A stretch of 64,000 nt of DNA from Lumbricus terrestris (lineage: Eukaryota; Annelida; Clitellata; Crassiclitellata; Lumbricidae). The notes under the pieces were generated by a model that was given only the letters and a program-made list of their open reading frames with translations, was not told where the DNA came from and searched no databases. The stretch spans positions 30,383,190-30,447,189 of the forward strand of contig OX457039.1 of NCBI GenBank assembly GCA_949752735.1, given 5' to 3'. A program made the position numbers and the translations under genes. Of this stretch, positions 1 to 12,110 are shown one piece after another. The stretch's first letter is position 1. Each line of letters begins with the position of its first letter.

Positions 1-2183
1 AATCCACAAATGTCTCTAATTGTTCTTATTTTATGACACCAACACCCGATGCAGTCTTATACTCAAGAAGGCCTTGCAGTTTGCAAGTACGGTGTCAACA
101 GCAGATTTCTTGATTGATTGAGTGAGGGCAACTTTCCTATTTGCCTTGACCACTCAGAGAAAACACAGCTTTTTTCTTCATCAGCGATGAGTCAGTTGAA
201 TTCCTCGAACAACTTCACACTTCTCTCAGCCGTGTTGTTGACCACTCTTAATTGCTGACTTCAGTCTCTGCCCTGCTGATAATCCTCATTCTCAATCTAT
301 TGCTCAGGTGTAAGTGCAAAAAGAGAATCACCAAACTTCAGGTGTGGCAGTAGTGTCAGTGTTCACTGGGTTACAAAGTCGCCCAGGCAATCCCTCTCCT
401 TCAGCACCACATCATTACCCCTCAACATCCTTTCACCGAGGATTTGCAGTCATTACGTAAAGTATCTTCACCTTATCTGTAGCAGGCAGTTGGCAACATA
501 ACAGTGTCAGACCTTAAGCCTCATCTGAAAGGTACAATTTACTAGTGATTTTCTAGGACATTCATGGCAGCAACGCTGATCTCCTATAGATAGTAGTCAC
601 CTGAATCATAATTAATTATTTCCTAGATGAATCAAAATTTACCGATCTTGTCCTGGAGTTTCAGCAGCAAGAGGAGGTTTTCGCCCATGCCTTTGAGAGA
701 AGAAGGGAACCAAATCACACAAATGGATGAATCTGAGTTTCTTCCTACTTTCGTAGATTGAATACGTCACGTTGACTGCTAAATCGGTATGTTTTGATGG
801 CATACAGTAACCTGGCCAATCAACGTGTATGGTAAATTGGGCTATCCAGTTTCTTATTGAGGGCTGACTTCCAAGGACAACCATTGACACCTCAATGATT
901 TCTTGGTAGTCATCTCTTAAACTGACTTTATTTTCAGCAGACTACTTGAGAAAACCGAATGATCTCTCACGGGAGGCTTCAGTAATGGATGCGACTTATA
1001 GAACTCGGATGTTGTCACGTGTTACACCATCCCACACGTTCTTAAATCTCTTAAATATTGGATTATATTTTGAATTAGATGGACCCATAGGCGCAACCAC
1101 CCTATGGGACCCACGGGACGCGTCCCCCCAACTTTTGAGTGGTCCCCTAGCTTTATTATTATGGTCCCCTCCAACTTTTAGGACGAGATTCATTATGGTC
1201 CCCCCCAACTTTTAGGACGTGATTGCGCCTATGGATGGACCACAGCACAAATGGAGATTTTCTCTAAAATCAACTCCATCCCTATGATGACAGCAGGCCA
1301 GCCACATAAACTTGTTTCCTATTATGTCTTCTTGAAAAACGTTTAGCTACTCCTCTAAAACACCCGGTGTTGTCATGTGTTGTATCAAAGATCAAGGCTT
1401 GAACATTATCAGTGAGTCTTCATATTAAGTTCAGAAGATAATGAAAGACCTTGGATTTAAATTATATCCGGCATAGAGGGAAAGTTGGGCACAATAAAGA
1501 GTCTGTCCACACCATCACCTGAAACTAGCACTGACAGGCGGTCAACATATCCAGTGTGCTGCAAGTGGGTACAAATTCAGATCTTACAGTTTCAGCATGC
1601 TCCATCCTGGTCATCGTAAGCACTCCATGTGAATGGTATTCCGTGAAAGTGACAGGACAAAAGATCGCACACAAGCGCTGCTGCGCAGTGATTGACACCA
1701 ACAATCTCAATGCTTCATGATCAGATCAGCGTATAATATGTCATTGCTATCAAGTACATTTGTCAATTGATGGCTAAACAGCAGTCTAGTCTTGACGGCG
1801 GTAAGTATAATAGCACAACAGAAACTATTTCAAGGTCATCTACACGACAATGGTTGAGGTTTTTGATCAAGCTACAATGAATTAAGATTTCTATCCAATA
1901 CAACTATATGGTAATATTTCTACGTCGTTGAGCACAATCTTCCAGTAGGACTAGGAAGTTGAAATTTGGTGTCAATAATACTATTGACAAGTCTAACAAA
2001 TTGAGAAGGTGTCTTGGTATCTAGTTTGAATTTTATTTTTTTGAACCACCCTAGTGTCTAGTGCATCTCCTACAAATGACTGAAATGGTGAATTGAAAGA
2101 ATCTGTGACTACGAGTTTCAACTGTGTTAGTCTGAGAAGGTATTTTGTTTGGTTGGAATATTTGCCCCACGTGCTTTGCTTAC
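1..2183 (-). other. srGAP intron (left edge)
   Basis: The stretch after the last recognised srGAP exon. It holds one 148-bp MITE (1,086-1,233) and AT-rich sequence. Small open frames here (for example 639-890 and 1,525-1,710, minus) resemble nothing I know and lack coding character. Confidence 0.6.
1086..1233. mobile_element. MITE, CATAGGCGCAA family, copy 1
   Basis: 148-bp element with terminal inverted repeats CATAGGCGCAA / TTGCGCCTATG and a perfect 8-bp target duplication GATGGACC (1,078-1,085 and 1,234-1,241). The inside carries several direct copies of a CCCAACTTTTRGGAC-like unit. A near-identical copy lies at 44,231-44,374 in the opposite orientation. The 8-bp duplication suggests the hAT superfamily, though hAT ends more often start CAG or TAG. 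Confidence 0.9.
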
Positions 2184-2327
2184 CTGTTCTGCCTTTTTAT
2201 CATAGTTGATGAATCTCTTTGACAGAGCGTTCTGTTGGTCCACTTTGACTCTCTGACTCTGCACTCGCAGTAATTTCGTTTCTGCTTGCTGGCTGTTGCC
2301 ATGGTAGGTATGATAAGTCTTCAAAGT
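2184..2327 (-). CDS. srGAP-like F-BAR protein, coding exon 5 (last in window)
   Basis: 144 bp, 48 codons, phase 0 at both ends: acceptor TTCCTTCCAG before 2,327, donor GTAAGC (2,183-2,178). The peptide starts TLKTYHTYHGNSQQAETKL, close to the SRGAP segment (V/M)KTYHMYN.(D/E)S..A..KL, and ends in a Lys/Gln-rich helix with YDKKAEQ. The gene must continue to the left of position 1: the rest of the F-BAR domain, the RhoGAP domain and the SH3 domain are missing here. I looked for the next exon in 1-2,183 and found none I could support. Confidence 0.85.
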
Positions 2328-2606
2328 CTGGAAGGAACGATTAACACAGCAAGCATTAAACATGGTTCTATGCTACTGTCCTTAAGACACTAAATAGGCA
2401 ATGAAGACCTTCAGACGTTGTGGCATCAATGATCTTCCCTGCTCTTTTATCAACATACAGTAAACAGACAAATGCTTGCTTCACAGAAAACAAATACAAC
2501 ATTACATGTTAAGATGGCAAAAATGTTGATGTCACAATCTGGAAGGTATGATGAAAGTCATGAAATACAGATTATCTAGCAAGTATAAATGCTTACTCAG
2601 CTAAAT

Positions 2607-2697
2607 TATGTATGCATGCATGTATGTATGTATATATGTATGCTTGTTTGTACGTATGTATGTATGCATACATGTATGCATCTACATGTATGTATGC
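2607..2697. repeat. Imperfect (ATGT)n microsatellite
   Basis: About 90 bp of TATG/CATG/TATA units; the open frame of Cys/Met/Tyr repeats over it is an artefact. Confidence 0.8.
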
Positions 2698-4933
2698 AAA
2701 TGCATTATGCACACAACAGCAGATTAAAACCAACCACATATAACATTTTCAAGAATGATGCTTCTGATGGCAAGAAGTGCAAATTGTGTAAACATGATTT
2801 GCATTGCATGAAACTGACTAATTATACTATGCAGGGTCTCTAGTGAGCGCAATAAAGCACAGGACCACGATGTGTGTGTGTCACTCAGGTGTATTGCAAT
2901 GCAATGAAATTTCTCTATGAATTTACTTCCAAGTTTACGGACATGACAACACAATGAAGTTTAATGAGACAGCTGCAATAATTCTCCTTTAAATATACAT
3001 TTTCATGAAGGATTATTATTAAGATATATGAGGTCTAATCCCAGCTCTTTCCAGAAGCTTGGCAACATCATGACTGTAGCAACAACTGTTTATAAGGTAG
3101 ATATTAGATACCAATAAATAAAATATGTGCTGGACGTTAGCATGTAGCGATCCTGGAGACTTGGACGACTCAGTTGTAACGTCAATCAACTAAGTTCTAA
3201 TCAATGAACCACCTATGCAGCTGTCACCTGCCAAATCAATAACCTGCCTTTTAAACCTAATAACCCGTCATTTCACTAATTCTCTACAGGCTGTTTATAC
3301 ATTACGTATAGAGAGAGGATCACTGGATTTAGGCGATTTGTGTACAGGTGGGGTGAGGTATCTCGATAAAAGGCATGCATGGAAAATAAGTTTCTAATTT
3401 TATGAGTCCACATTAGCCTATTCATAACTCTGTATTATTCTATAGTCGTCCAATGGCATTTGATTACATTAGAATTAAATTCTGTTCAGATCTAAACAGA
3501 GAATCATAATAGTCAACAGATCTTAGCTAAGAAATATGTTGCTTAAAAAAATAAATAGTAACCTACGGTAAAATAAATGTTTATACATGACTTTAGTTAA
3601 TTAACTTTTGTAAGCAGCGGAGATTGAGGTGATTTATGTACACCCTGGGGGTGGTTCCACAAAATGAGTTGCAACCGAGGGACAGGGCAAAAAATATGAT
3701 TTTTGTGTATGCAGTATACGGATGGATTGGATGGGCTCATGAATGAATTACTACCCGCTTCCACCCTATTTGAGAACTTTTAAATTTCTGCTGCTCTATA
3801 AGATACACGTGCTTGAGAAGAACTTTCAGAAGGCCACACAATAATCTCAATTCATCTGTGCAGAACCAGGTTAATAAGGTTTGCAAAATCGTTATTCTTT
3901 ATTGATTAAAAAGACTAAATAGTATTCAAAATTGAATAACTTGCAAAAGTAATTGGATCCAATTTTTTTATTACAAGAAATGAGAATGCAACAAAACTGC
4001 TGACTCTAGTAGAAAGTAACCATCAGCACAAGTATTGGTCACCCATTCAAGTGAAAACAACATACTAAAAGTTTAAATGTGGATTAAGATTAAGTCCACA
4101 CTTGAAAAACATGCTTCACGAAAATTTAATATTAAGAAAAAAACAATAATTTAAAAATTAAGAGAAAATACTTTTAGTGACAAGAAAGAAATACAACGAA
4201 AAACTGCAATGTAACCTGGACTTTTATAAAGCAGATTTTAGGAATGCTTCAAAACAAAGATTGATTAATCAATTCTACTATAATTCTTTAACATGAAGCA
4301 GTTCTATAATTATACTGGATGTTGTTCGTTCAAAAGAATAGAACTTGTTTTATGGACTTTCCTTATCACCAACCAGGAACTCTTGTTCTCGACAGAAACT
4401 AATTGCACACTGACATGCAGACTTCAGCCCCAAAGGACAGTAAACAGGAGACATGACTCATTCAGTCCATTAGTAGCAATTCCACAAACTCAATCCATTT
4501 TTTCTGTTCTGTGCACACCGTACACAGCGGATGTTAACGATGTGTGATCAGGATTGATAGGGGAAGGATGCACACAAGCGCCCTCTGGGGTACTACTAAT
4601 AATTCCCATCTGACATGTTACACTTTGCTCAGCACAACAGTCAACCTAAATGTATACAACCACAAAGTGGATCGACGACATACTACAATAAAAATAATTG
4701 AGCTCTAAGCATATGAATTATTAAAAAATTACCGGTATATCATAAAAGTGTAATATAAAATTCTATTATAAGATATGCACAGCTGGTATTTACACAGCAC
4801 TCTGATAGCCTCACTAAAGAATTACGCTTTTAAACTATAATTTGTACAATCGACCATAAATGAAGGCATGAACCTACTTATTACATGTACAACCTCCTTT
4901 CAAAATATACGACTTATGACTCAAGGGCAGAGC

Positions 4934-5237
4934 CAGAACCGGATTTAAAAATGCGGGGTCCCTGTTGGGGAAATTTTTTGCGGATCTCCAAAAATTCTGA
5001 GGACCTTTTTTGTCGTTTGGTCGAAATTTTTCTATAATACACCGATTTCTTTAGGTCATTTGGTTGAAATTTTCTTATAATACACCGATTATTCCCCTAC
5101 CAAACAAGGTGATAACTTTTTTGTCGTTTGGTCGAAATTCAAAAAATGTTCGGAAATTTTTTCCACATGTGTGGGCCCCCCAAAAGAGTGGGGCCCTGTT
5201 TGGCCGAACATGTTGAACATGCCTTAATCCGGCCCTG
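4934..5237. mobile_element. hAT-type MITE
   Basis: 304 bp; left end CAGAACCGGATTTAA, right end CTTAATCCGGCCCTG (inverted repeats with mismatches). Flanks GGCAGAGC (4,926-4,933) and GGCAGAGT (5,238-5,245) match at 7 of 8 positions. A segment of about 55 bp containing GTCGTTTGGTCGAAATT is repeated inside. Confidence 0.75.
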
Positions 5238-6064
5238 GGCAGAGTTTTGGTTGTGAAGGAACTTAAGTTGAGGTGCAAACATAAGAGCAATTCAACAGGT
5301 GCAGAAACTTTTCTTACAGGTTACATAGTTTGAAAATAAATTGCCAATTCCACAAAATTGTTACAAAGTTAAACTTTGAAAGCAGTGTACTCACTAGGAA
5401 AAACAGTAACTAAGAGCTTAGACTTAGAAAAAAGATGCCTGTATAATGTAATTAAATTTACCAACTCATGTTGTCAAGCTTGACCACCAAAGGTGCATCT
5501 GATTTCATTAATAATTAGTTCATTATTAGTTAATTTTAACAAACAACTATGTCAATGTTGTTCGCCCACTAACATTTAAACTTCAATCTAATGCTTATCG
5601 GAAGATTGGTGCAATATGCCAAAGACGCTCGACAAAATTTTTATGAACCCACCTTGAAAGTTGGTCTGACCCTCGTAAAAATTGAACCCTGGACCTCTGA
5701 CATCTGAACTCTCCACTATTTTTGTCCTTGCACGTGAGCATTAATGGTACTCAGTGATAAACATAGAAGCAAACAGGTGCCTAGAGGCTGACCATAATAA
5801 TGAGGAACAATAAAGCATGCCAACAGACAGCTTTCCGCAATAATTTATCAGGTTTCTGGCGAAGCTTTTACACCTGTTCTGGTCATTGAGAACTATCCTC
5901 CCGAACCTTTGATAATATGATTAAGATCATCTGAATGCCACAGATTAGATAACTGAGGATTCGTATGGACAATTAAATTGCATCAAATACCACGTATACC
6001 ATACATGTGCGCAGACAAACATAATTATGCGCCAATTTCATATATATGTATTATGTATACCCAC

Positions 6065-6127
6065 ATTTTCTAATTCTGTCAAAACCTTGGACAGTTCATC
6101 GTGATGTGTTGTCATCATTTCACGGCA
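6065..6127 (-). CDS. srGAP-like F-BAR protein, short coding exon 4
   Basis: A 63-bp, phase-0 exon found by looking for the gap between the flanking exons. The acceptor is TTTCTAG before 6,127 and the donor is GTGGGT (6,064-6,059). It encodes 21 residues ending in HDELSKVLTELEN. SRGAPs have ..LQ(D/E)(D/E)LMKVLNELYS.. at this point, followed without gap by MKTYH; here the next exon begins TLKTYH, so the length fits exactly. The donor is weaker than the others (GTGGGT); a GTATAC four bases further on would break phase. The exon is too short to appear as an ordinary open reading frame. Confidence 0.82.
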
Positions 6128-6244
6128 CTAGAAATCAAAGAAGAAAATCAAAAACAACTTAAAACAGGCTGTAAAGCTTATTTCTAATGGAATAATTCTA
6201 CTGAAAATAAATAACTATATGCAAAGATCGATATTCTCAAAAAC

Positions 6245-6895
6245 ATGCTGAAAAACATTAAAATTACAGCTGCAAATCAACAGGAATTAAATGACAATGG
6301 CAAAAGAGAAGCAACTCTGAGATTTGCCAAGGCCAAAGCCGCACTTGCTGCATTGGACAAGATTTGGAGAAGTAAAGAAATAACACTGAAGACTAAGCTG
6401 GCAGTCCTGGATACCTGTGTGTTCAGTGGAGCATTATACGCATGTGAAACATGGGTAATAACCAAAGAAATTGAAAGACTGGGAATACGGGCTTTTGAAA
6501 GAATATGTTATCAAAAAGTATTAAGAGTCAGATGAAGAAAAAAGATGACAAATGAGCAACTATACAATCGAATTGGGCTAAGAGACACTCTGCTGCAAAA
6601 AGTAATCTGCAGGAAATTACAACTGTTTGGACACATATGCAGAATGGACGACTCCAGGAAACTCAAGACGCTGGTGTTTGGTATTATGGAAGGGACAAAC
6701 AAAAGGGGACATCCCTTCAGAGAATGGAAGGATGACATCGCGGAATGGTGTGGAGACAGATCACTGCAGCAATTGAGCCACACAGCAAGAGAAAGAGACA
6801 AATGGAAGGAGATGGTCGAAAGAGCATCATCAAGCACCCTACAGGCGATGAACCCATGGACATTGATGACGATGAATGGCAAAAATGTACAGTGA
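6245..6895 (+). pseudogene. LINE reverse transcriptase C-terminal remnant (RTE-like) with internal stop
   Basis: An open stretch continuing in one frame across a single TGA at 6,533-6,535. It shows the typical C-terminal part of a non-LTR retrotransposon polymerase: KTKLAVLDTCVFSGALYACETW, then CRKLQLFGHICRMDD, KRGHPFREWKDDIAEW and ARERDKWKEMVERA. The stop replaces a position where relatives usually have Trp (one base, TGG to TGA). The 5' palm domain is absent. It is a dead 5'-truncated copy in an srGAP intron; the clade (RTE-like) is judged from the GH..R...RG.P..W.DDI tail only. Confidence 0.85.
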
Positions 6896-8330
6896 CTACA
6901 CTACAGAAATGTCTAATGTAACAGAACTCATGTATAATATGCAAAATTGATTGTGCTTATCTATTACAAACAAAACTTCAAACTAAGGCCACAATATATT
7001 TACTTTTCCTCAAATAATACAACTACAGTGGCAAGGTTTCAGTGATCAGTCTACATATAAACTTATTGTTCCAAGTGAACTTTAACAGTGCATAGGCTTT
7101 GGGAAGTAAAGCTTTTAAGGAATTAACTGCACTACAGCACGGACCAATTAACAGACTTCAGCATTTCATTCTAATTGAATAATTCTACCGAAAATGAATA
7201 ACTATAAGAACAAACCATCAAAACCAAATGCAAACCAAGCCAAGTGTATATGAGATTTTTAGCCAAGAACAAAATGGGATTAGGCTGAAATAACTTAAAC
7301 ATTTTCTTATACCCTAAATATTTTCTGACTATGCTCACGCAGAGTCTAGAAGGATTATCTACCCTACCAATCTAAAAAACATCGCGATTTAAAAAGTAAA
7401 ACGTAAAATACTGAACTTGGCAACAAATTAAAATCAGTCTAGATGACAACATTTGAATTAAATTTCACTGCAAGAACAAAAACTGCGGAAAGCTTCTACA
7501 ATTACTTCAGCACAAACAATATTCAGTCAAGTATATGATTCAACACAGTGTCTGTCCACAGAGTTTAAATTTCAAGAATTAGACCAATTTAACTGAAGCA
7601 TTACTTAGTTTCCACTAGTGCTTTTATGCAAAATTATATTAATCTGCTTTTGCCTCTTAGATCAACTTATCATTTCATTTTAGTTATTCTGCATAAGTTC
7701 AAAGCTATTCTGCATCCTGAAAGCCCCCCAAAAATGGCACAGTCGCTCAGCATTCATCAGATGGAAGCTGTTACTTGGATACTGACTCGGCAATGACATT
7801 TATAATACAAAATGGTGCAAACGTTGTCTGTTATATCTAACTTCTGCACTACTGTCGTCATAATTTCAAGCAGCCTTGCTTCATATTTTGCCCAACTTCA
7901 TACAAGTGATTGCATTACCAAGATATACACAGTTTGACATAGATCTATAGAAGTGAGTTTTTTCTTGAAAAAATGAAAAACTTGTAGCATGACTATTGAC
8001 TAGTCCCAAAATGGCAAGAAACCAAGAAAAATATTTAAAAGCTACACTGTGTTAACATACTTTTAAAAATTTCACCTAATGGGTAAAATAATCCGGGGTG
8101 GAGAGGGGGTAAAACTTTGCATATGATTATGCTTCGGACAGGAAGATGGCAACAAACTGGCACTGCTACAACATGAAGAGACTTTAAAATTATTTTAGCA
8201 CTTTGCAGAGTATGAAGGATATCAAAGAGGACATCTGCAGGTAAAGTCATGTCATCCAGTAGCAACTAGATTTGCAGAACTTTAACAATTCTCTAGAGCA
8301 AGTGACAGGTCATCAATCATCCATGTGGTG

Positions 8331-8412
8331 GGATTGCTGGGCTGGGAGCGCCTCTGAGTAGTTTCTTGAAGGGGCGCTATATAAATTCTAATAATGAATG
8401 AATGAATAATGA
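8331..8412 (+). repeat. LINE 3' tail (GGCGCTATATAAAT family)
   Basis: GGGAGCGCCTCTGAGTAG.. to GGGGCGCTATATAAAT and a (GAAT)n end, in the sense orientation of the LINE whose coding 3' end is seen at 21,771-22,335. Confidence 0.85.
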
Positions 8413-8486
8413 ATCCATATAAGGCTGCTTGTCTACATCCAGGCATCGATCAATCAACATCCGGACGAAATATTCACACAATTACG

Positions 8487-8575
8487 AGTCTTAATCAATC
8501 AATCAATCGTCATTTATATAGCGCCCCTTCAAGGTAGCTACTCAGAGGTGCTACCAGCCGAGATCAAGCGAAAAA
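8487..8575 (-). repeat. LINE 3' tail, inverted copy
   Basis: (AATC)n start, then ATTTATATAGCGCCCCTTCAA.. and CTCAGAGGTGCT: the same family as the copy 80 bp to the left but in the opposite orientation. Confidence 0.85.
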
Positions 8576-9661
8576 ATTGAGGACAACAAATGAGGACATC
8601 TGAGTATTCTCATCTGAAAATATATCAGGCAGTGACAAATCTATGAAGTTTGGAAGTGGGCTGAACCAGGACTTTTAAATACAATTTTCACCAATCACGA
8701 TTCCAAGGTGGCGAATGCATCACCAACAAAATTTGTTGTCCTTGTTTTTTTTAATTTCTATAAATCATTAACATAAATGTTACTTAAAGTGCTACCTGCA
8801 AGTGCTTGAAATCTTTTAAAATCAACACTTAGTCATCTGGTTCTACATTACTCAACATCGTATGTCAAATACATGGAAAATCTTCGTTTTCACTCAAGCG
8901 TTTCTAATACGCGCATACAAAATGAAACGTATTGCCAACTTTCAGGTCTCCTATCTCTTCAGCAATCCCACCACATGTGCATAAATAATCCGTGAGAAGT
9001 TTGTTGTTTATGTTTCGATCTAATTACTGGGCAATATATTCACATGGATGGACCCATCGGACAGTCGTCTTCTAGATACGAACAACTTCAGTAAGTGCAC
9101 CCATAATGTCACAATTCTACATTGCTGGCATGCACAGAAAGTCGAGATATTTGTCACCATTCAGAGCCATTGGTATGTAAAAGGTTAAAACTTTTGAATA
9201 CCACTGGGACAAATTCTGACATCAATGGAAAACTTTTTGAATAGACCATGGTTCTGTGACATTAATAGCTTTGGAGACAACACCACCCTGCATTATGGCA
9301 GAACGATGGGTAAACCAGCAGTGCATTAATGTATTCAAACTGTATATACTAGTGTCTACACATATAGATACATACATACAACTATGATCTCATATTAAAG
9401 CAGTTGCTATACATACCATGCTAAAAAGGACAAACATAACCCAGAAACTAAGCTATATTTGTACATGTTACAAAGCAGTAACTAAAAGGATTACAATGCA
9501 TAGACCTACATGTATGCGAAAACACTGTCAGTTTTTCTGTCTGAAATTGACATTTGTATTTTTTTAATTTATTCATTCAACCTTTTAAGTCTGTGCAATG
9601 TGTGCAGAGTGTGTAATACAGGAACAACATGTTATCAGCATATCTGCTGCGCAGGACTCAC

Positions 9662-9830
9662 TCGCTTATGTATGCGTTGAATGTCGTCTGAAAGGTCTGC
9701 TAGTTTATTGACCATCACAGGGTTAAAGATGTCACCAAGAAAGCCATGGTTTCGACTTTGTAGTCGAGTCGAATCAACCAGCATCTGCCACGTTGCATGT
9801 GTTGAATAACCAGCGGCCAATGGATCTCGC
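9662..9830 (-). CDS. srGAP-like F-BAR protein, coding exon 3
   Basis: 169 bp bounded by a CTGCAG acceptor (before 9,830) and a GTGAGT donor (9,661-9,656). After the shared G the peptide reads RDPLAAGYSTHATWQMLV..; the vertebrate SRGAP segment has a Trp in the same place (..VNCWNLLL..), then a ..SRDH..L.DI.. stretch that here is SRNHGFLGDIFN. It ends after LSDDIQRIHKR in phase 0. The F-BAR helix continues directly into the exon at 6,127. No in-frame stop lies between the splice sites. Confidence 0.85.
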
Positions 9831-9859
9831 CTGCAGAAACGTACAAACAGACGTATATG

Positions 9860-10025
9860 TGATTAAACTAGATATGCCTACATTGGCTCTTCTAACCGAA
9901 ACCATCTTCCACATGAACTACGGCTTGAGCTAAGTGATTAAACTAGGTAATTAGGTATGACTACATTGGCTCCTCTAACCGAAACTGTCTTCTCAGCATC
10001 GTATGCCAAATACATGGCTTGAGTT
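9860..10025. repeat. Diverged tandem duplication, about 80 bp x 2
   Basis: GTGATTAAACTAG.. followed by CTACATTGGCTCYTCTAACC occurs twice, beginning near 9,860 and 9,933. The words CATCGTATGYCAAATACATGG at its end recur near 8,860. Confidence 0.75.
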
Positions 10026-10461
10026 AATCAGCCTTCTTCTTCATCTGTTTCTGAGGACTATCTTATTTTTTAGTGACAACACTGGGTTAGGTCGGGTGCA
10101 ACACTGAATCTATATAGAGTGGTGCCTTATAGATTATGTTCAATTATAACTACATTTAGACTCTAGAATGTCAGAAGCTCATGGAATATATATCTATATG
10201 AACTTGGCAAAATCAACTGCAAACAGCACAGGATCAATACAGCAGTATACAGTAGTAGGGAAAGCAGAATAAATTTGCAAAACAAACATTTACAATTTAA
10301 AAATGGTCTAAAGATTTCAGGACCAGTTGGAGCTTCTAGTAAACATATCACAGATTTCAGCACTACATCGGAAAATCATCAGTGAATTAGTTTTAAAATG
10401 CTGAAGGTGACAATCAAGTCTTAAAACCACTTTATCTTGTATTTACAATCTTCTACAGTCC

Positions 10462-10495
10462 AATAATAATAATAATAATAATAAATAATAATAGA
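10462..10495. repeat. (AAT)n microsatellite
   Basis: Run of AAT units just upstream of the LINE remnant. Confidence 0.9.
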
Positions 10496-10539
10496 AATAG
10501 TAATAATGACAACATGTTCTAATGTTCTAGATCACTCTC

Positions 10540-10906
10540 TAGATGCACTGAGAATGCTTAGAGCCCATGGACTGCCCTCTGACGCTCTCCACGAAGTAGC
10601 TCAAGCCACTTCTGTTGCGAGGATCCTCTATGCTGCCCCCGCCTGGTGGGGTTCACCATTAGCAATGACAGAACTAAACTAGAACGAATGTTGAATCGGA
10701 TGTTCCCGAACATTGAGAAATTAGTTGCAGGAGCTGATGCTGGACTGCTTCGCAATATAATGCTAAATGTCAATCATGTCCAGAGGAACCTTTTTCCACC
10801 TCTTGCAAAAACCACCTATAACTTGCGACCTAGACCACATCCTTTTGTTCTACCAGTTAAAGATGTTAGAAACTTTATTCCGAGGGTTCTCTTTGACACC
10901 CATTAA
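10540..10906 (+). pseudogene. CR1/L2-like LINE, 3' end of reverse transcriptase ORF, frameshifted
   Basis: The upstream frame reads ..LRMLRAHGLPSDALHEVAQATSVARILYAAPAWW; after a one-base loss near 10,649 the next frame continues GFTISNDRTKLERMLNR.. and ends ..YNLRPRPHPFVLPVKDVRNFIPRVLF and a stop at 10,904-10,906. This RAHGL..L..V..AT.VAR.LYA.PAWWGF.. to YNLR.R.H...LP signature is the C-terminus of CR1/L2-clade elements. The 3' UTR with GTAACTGGG and ATTAAACGAAGATTAATT continues to about 11,012. It is a dead 5'-truncated insertion. Confidence 0.85.
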
Positions 10907-12071
10907 TGACATTGTTATCTTCACATTATTTTGCTGTTTACTTTTAAAGTGTATTGACATGTAACTGGGTGCGGTGTGTCACCCTGATTTGTCTAATTAA
11001 ACGAAGATTAATTAACAATTTCTATGGCACTGTAACACAGCACATGCTGTTACAAGGGCGCCTCAACAAACACAAGAACACAAAATAGGTTATTATGAAG
11101 TCCAAGGCAATTCAAGATGAAAAAGCAACTCGAAAGCAGATTAATTTCAAGATGATCCAAGATGATCCAAGATGAATAGCAGCTCAACAGCAGCTTAGCC
11201 GGTAAATTCATGGACCATTCAGAGAGATAATTGTGAAAAATAAAGTACTCTCGACCGAGAAATGCAGAAAACAAGTGATTGAGCATCTTCTGAGATGGTT
11301 ACTGTGTGCATTCAGGGACCCTGAGCAAGTCCTTTGCTCACAACTGCTCAGCATCATTGATCGATGTTTGACTATTGTCTGCTCATTGGAAAACTGGCAT
11401 TTAATAAATGCATAATGATAATTTACTAACACTTGAACTTAACAAAAGACCATGCACCTGCACTGAAAGATTGTTCCATGCCCTTGAAACCGAAGTGCTC
11501 AAAAAGGCATGATCACCCACACATGTCTTTTATCAGTTAGAAATCAGCAGCCAATCAGAAAACACACAGCTGCACCTCGGGAAGTTCCGGTATCAGCTCA
11601 ACAATAAAACTGCCCCGAGTTAATGTTAGTTGTGGTAGCTGGCTATGGTCACCTCCTCACCAGGTCAAGACAAATGATCAAGTTCCGGAATCAGCAAGCA
11701 GTAAATATTAAACATCACAACATATGACAAAATAAAGCGTATAATTGGTGCCTCAAGTTCTCGGTATCAGTGGTTGTCACTGATAATAATCCCTAGAGCT
11801 GTAACACAATGCACGTGAATACAGAGAAATGAAGTACATAACGAAACAGTCATTTCAACTTGGTATTATGATGTCATCCAATGGCAAGTTAATTACACCA
11901 TCCTGGTTTCAGGTCTCTACTAGACTGCTTGCATTCAATCTTTATTAAACTTGCAAAACAACATGACATGTATGTCACTTTAATGAGGAGGCGCCATGCA
12001 TGGGTTTCAGAAGTTCTAGTTTTTAGTACACTCTCATTGTTTTAGTATACACTCATCATTTTATTATTCTT

Positions 12072-12078
12072 ATATGTA

Positions 12079-12109
<31 letters not shown>

Positions 12110-12110
12110 A
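12072..12110. repeat. (AT)n microsatellite
   Basis: Alternating AT tract; further AT-rich runs follow to about 12,165. Confidence 0.9.

Larger units (their letters stand above)
2328..6064 (-). other. srGAP intron between exons 4 and 5
   Basis: AT-rich intron with an ATGT-type microsatellite near 2,607-2,697 and one MITE (4,934-5,237). I see no further exon. Confidence 0.6.
6128..9661 (-). other. srGAP intron between exons 3 and 4
   Basis: Holds the RTE-like LINE remnant and two LINE-tail repeats near 8.3-8.6 kb; otherwise AT-rich sequence with no supported gene. Confidence 0.6.

Noticed and set aside
639..890. An 83-codon minus-strand frame near the left edge, ending close to a GTAAAT donor-like site
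   Set aside because: Considered as the next srGAP exon, but no frame over it matches the family beyond KKAEQ.
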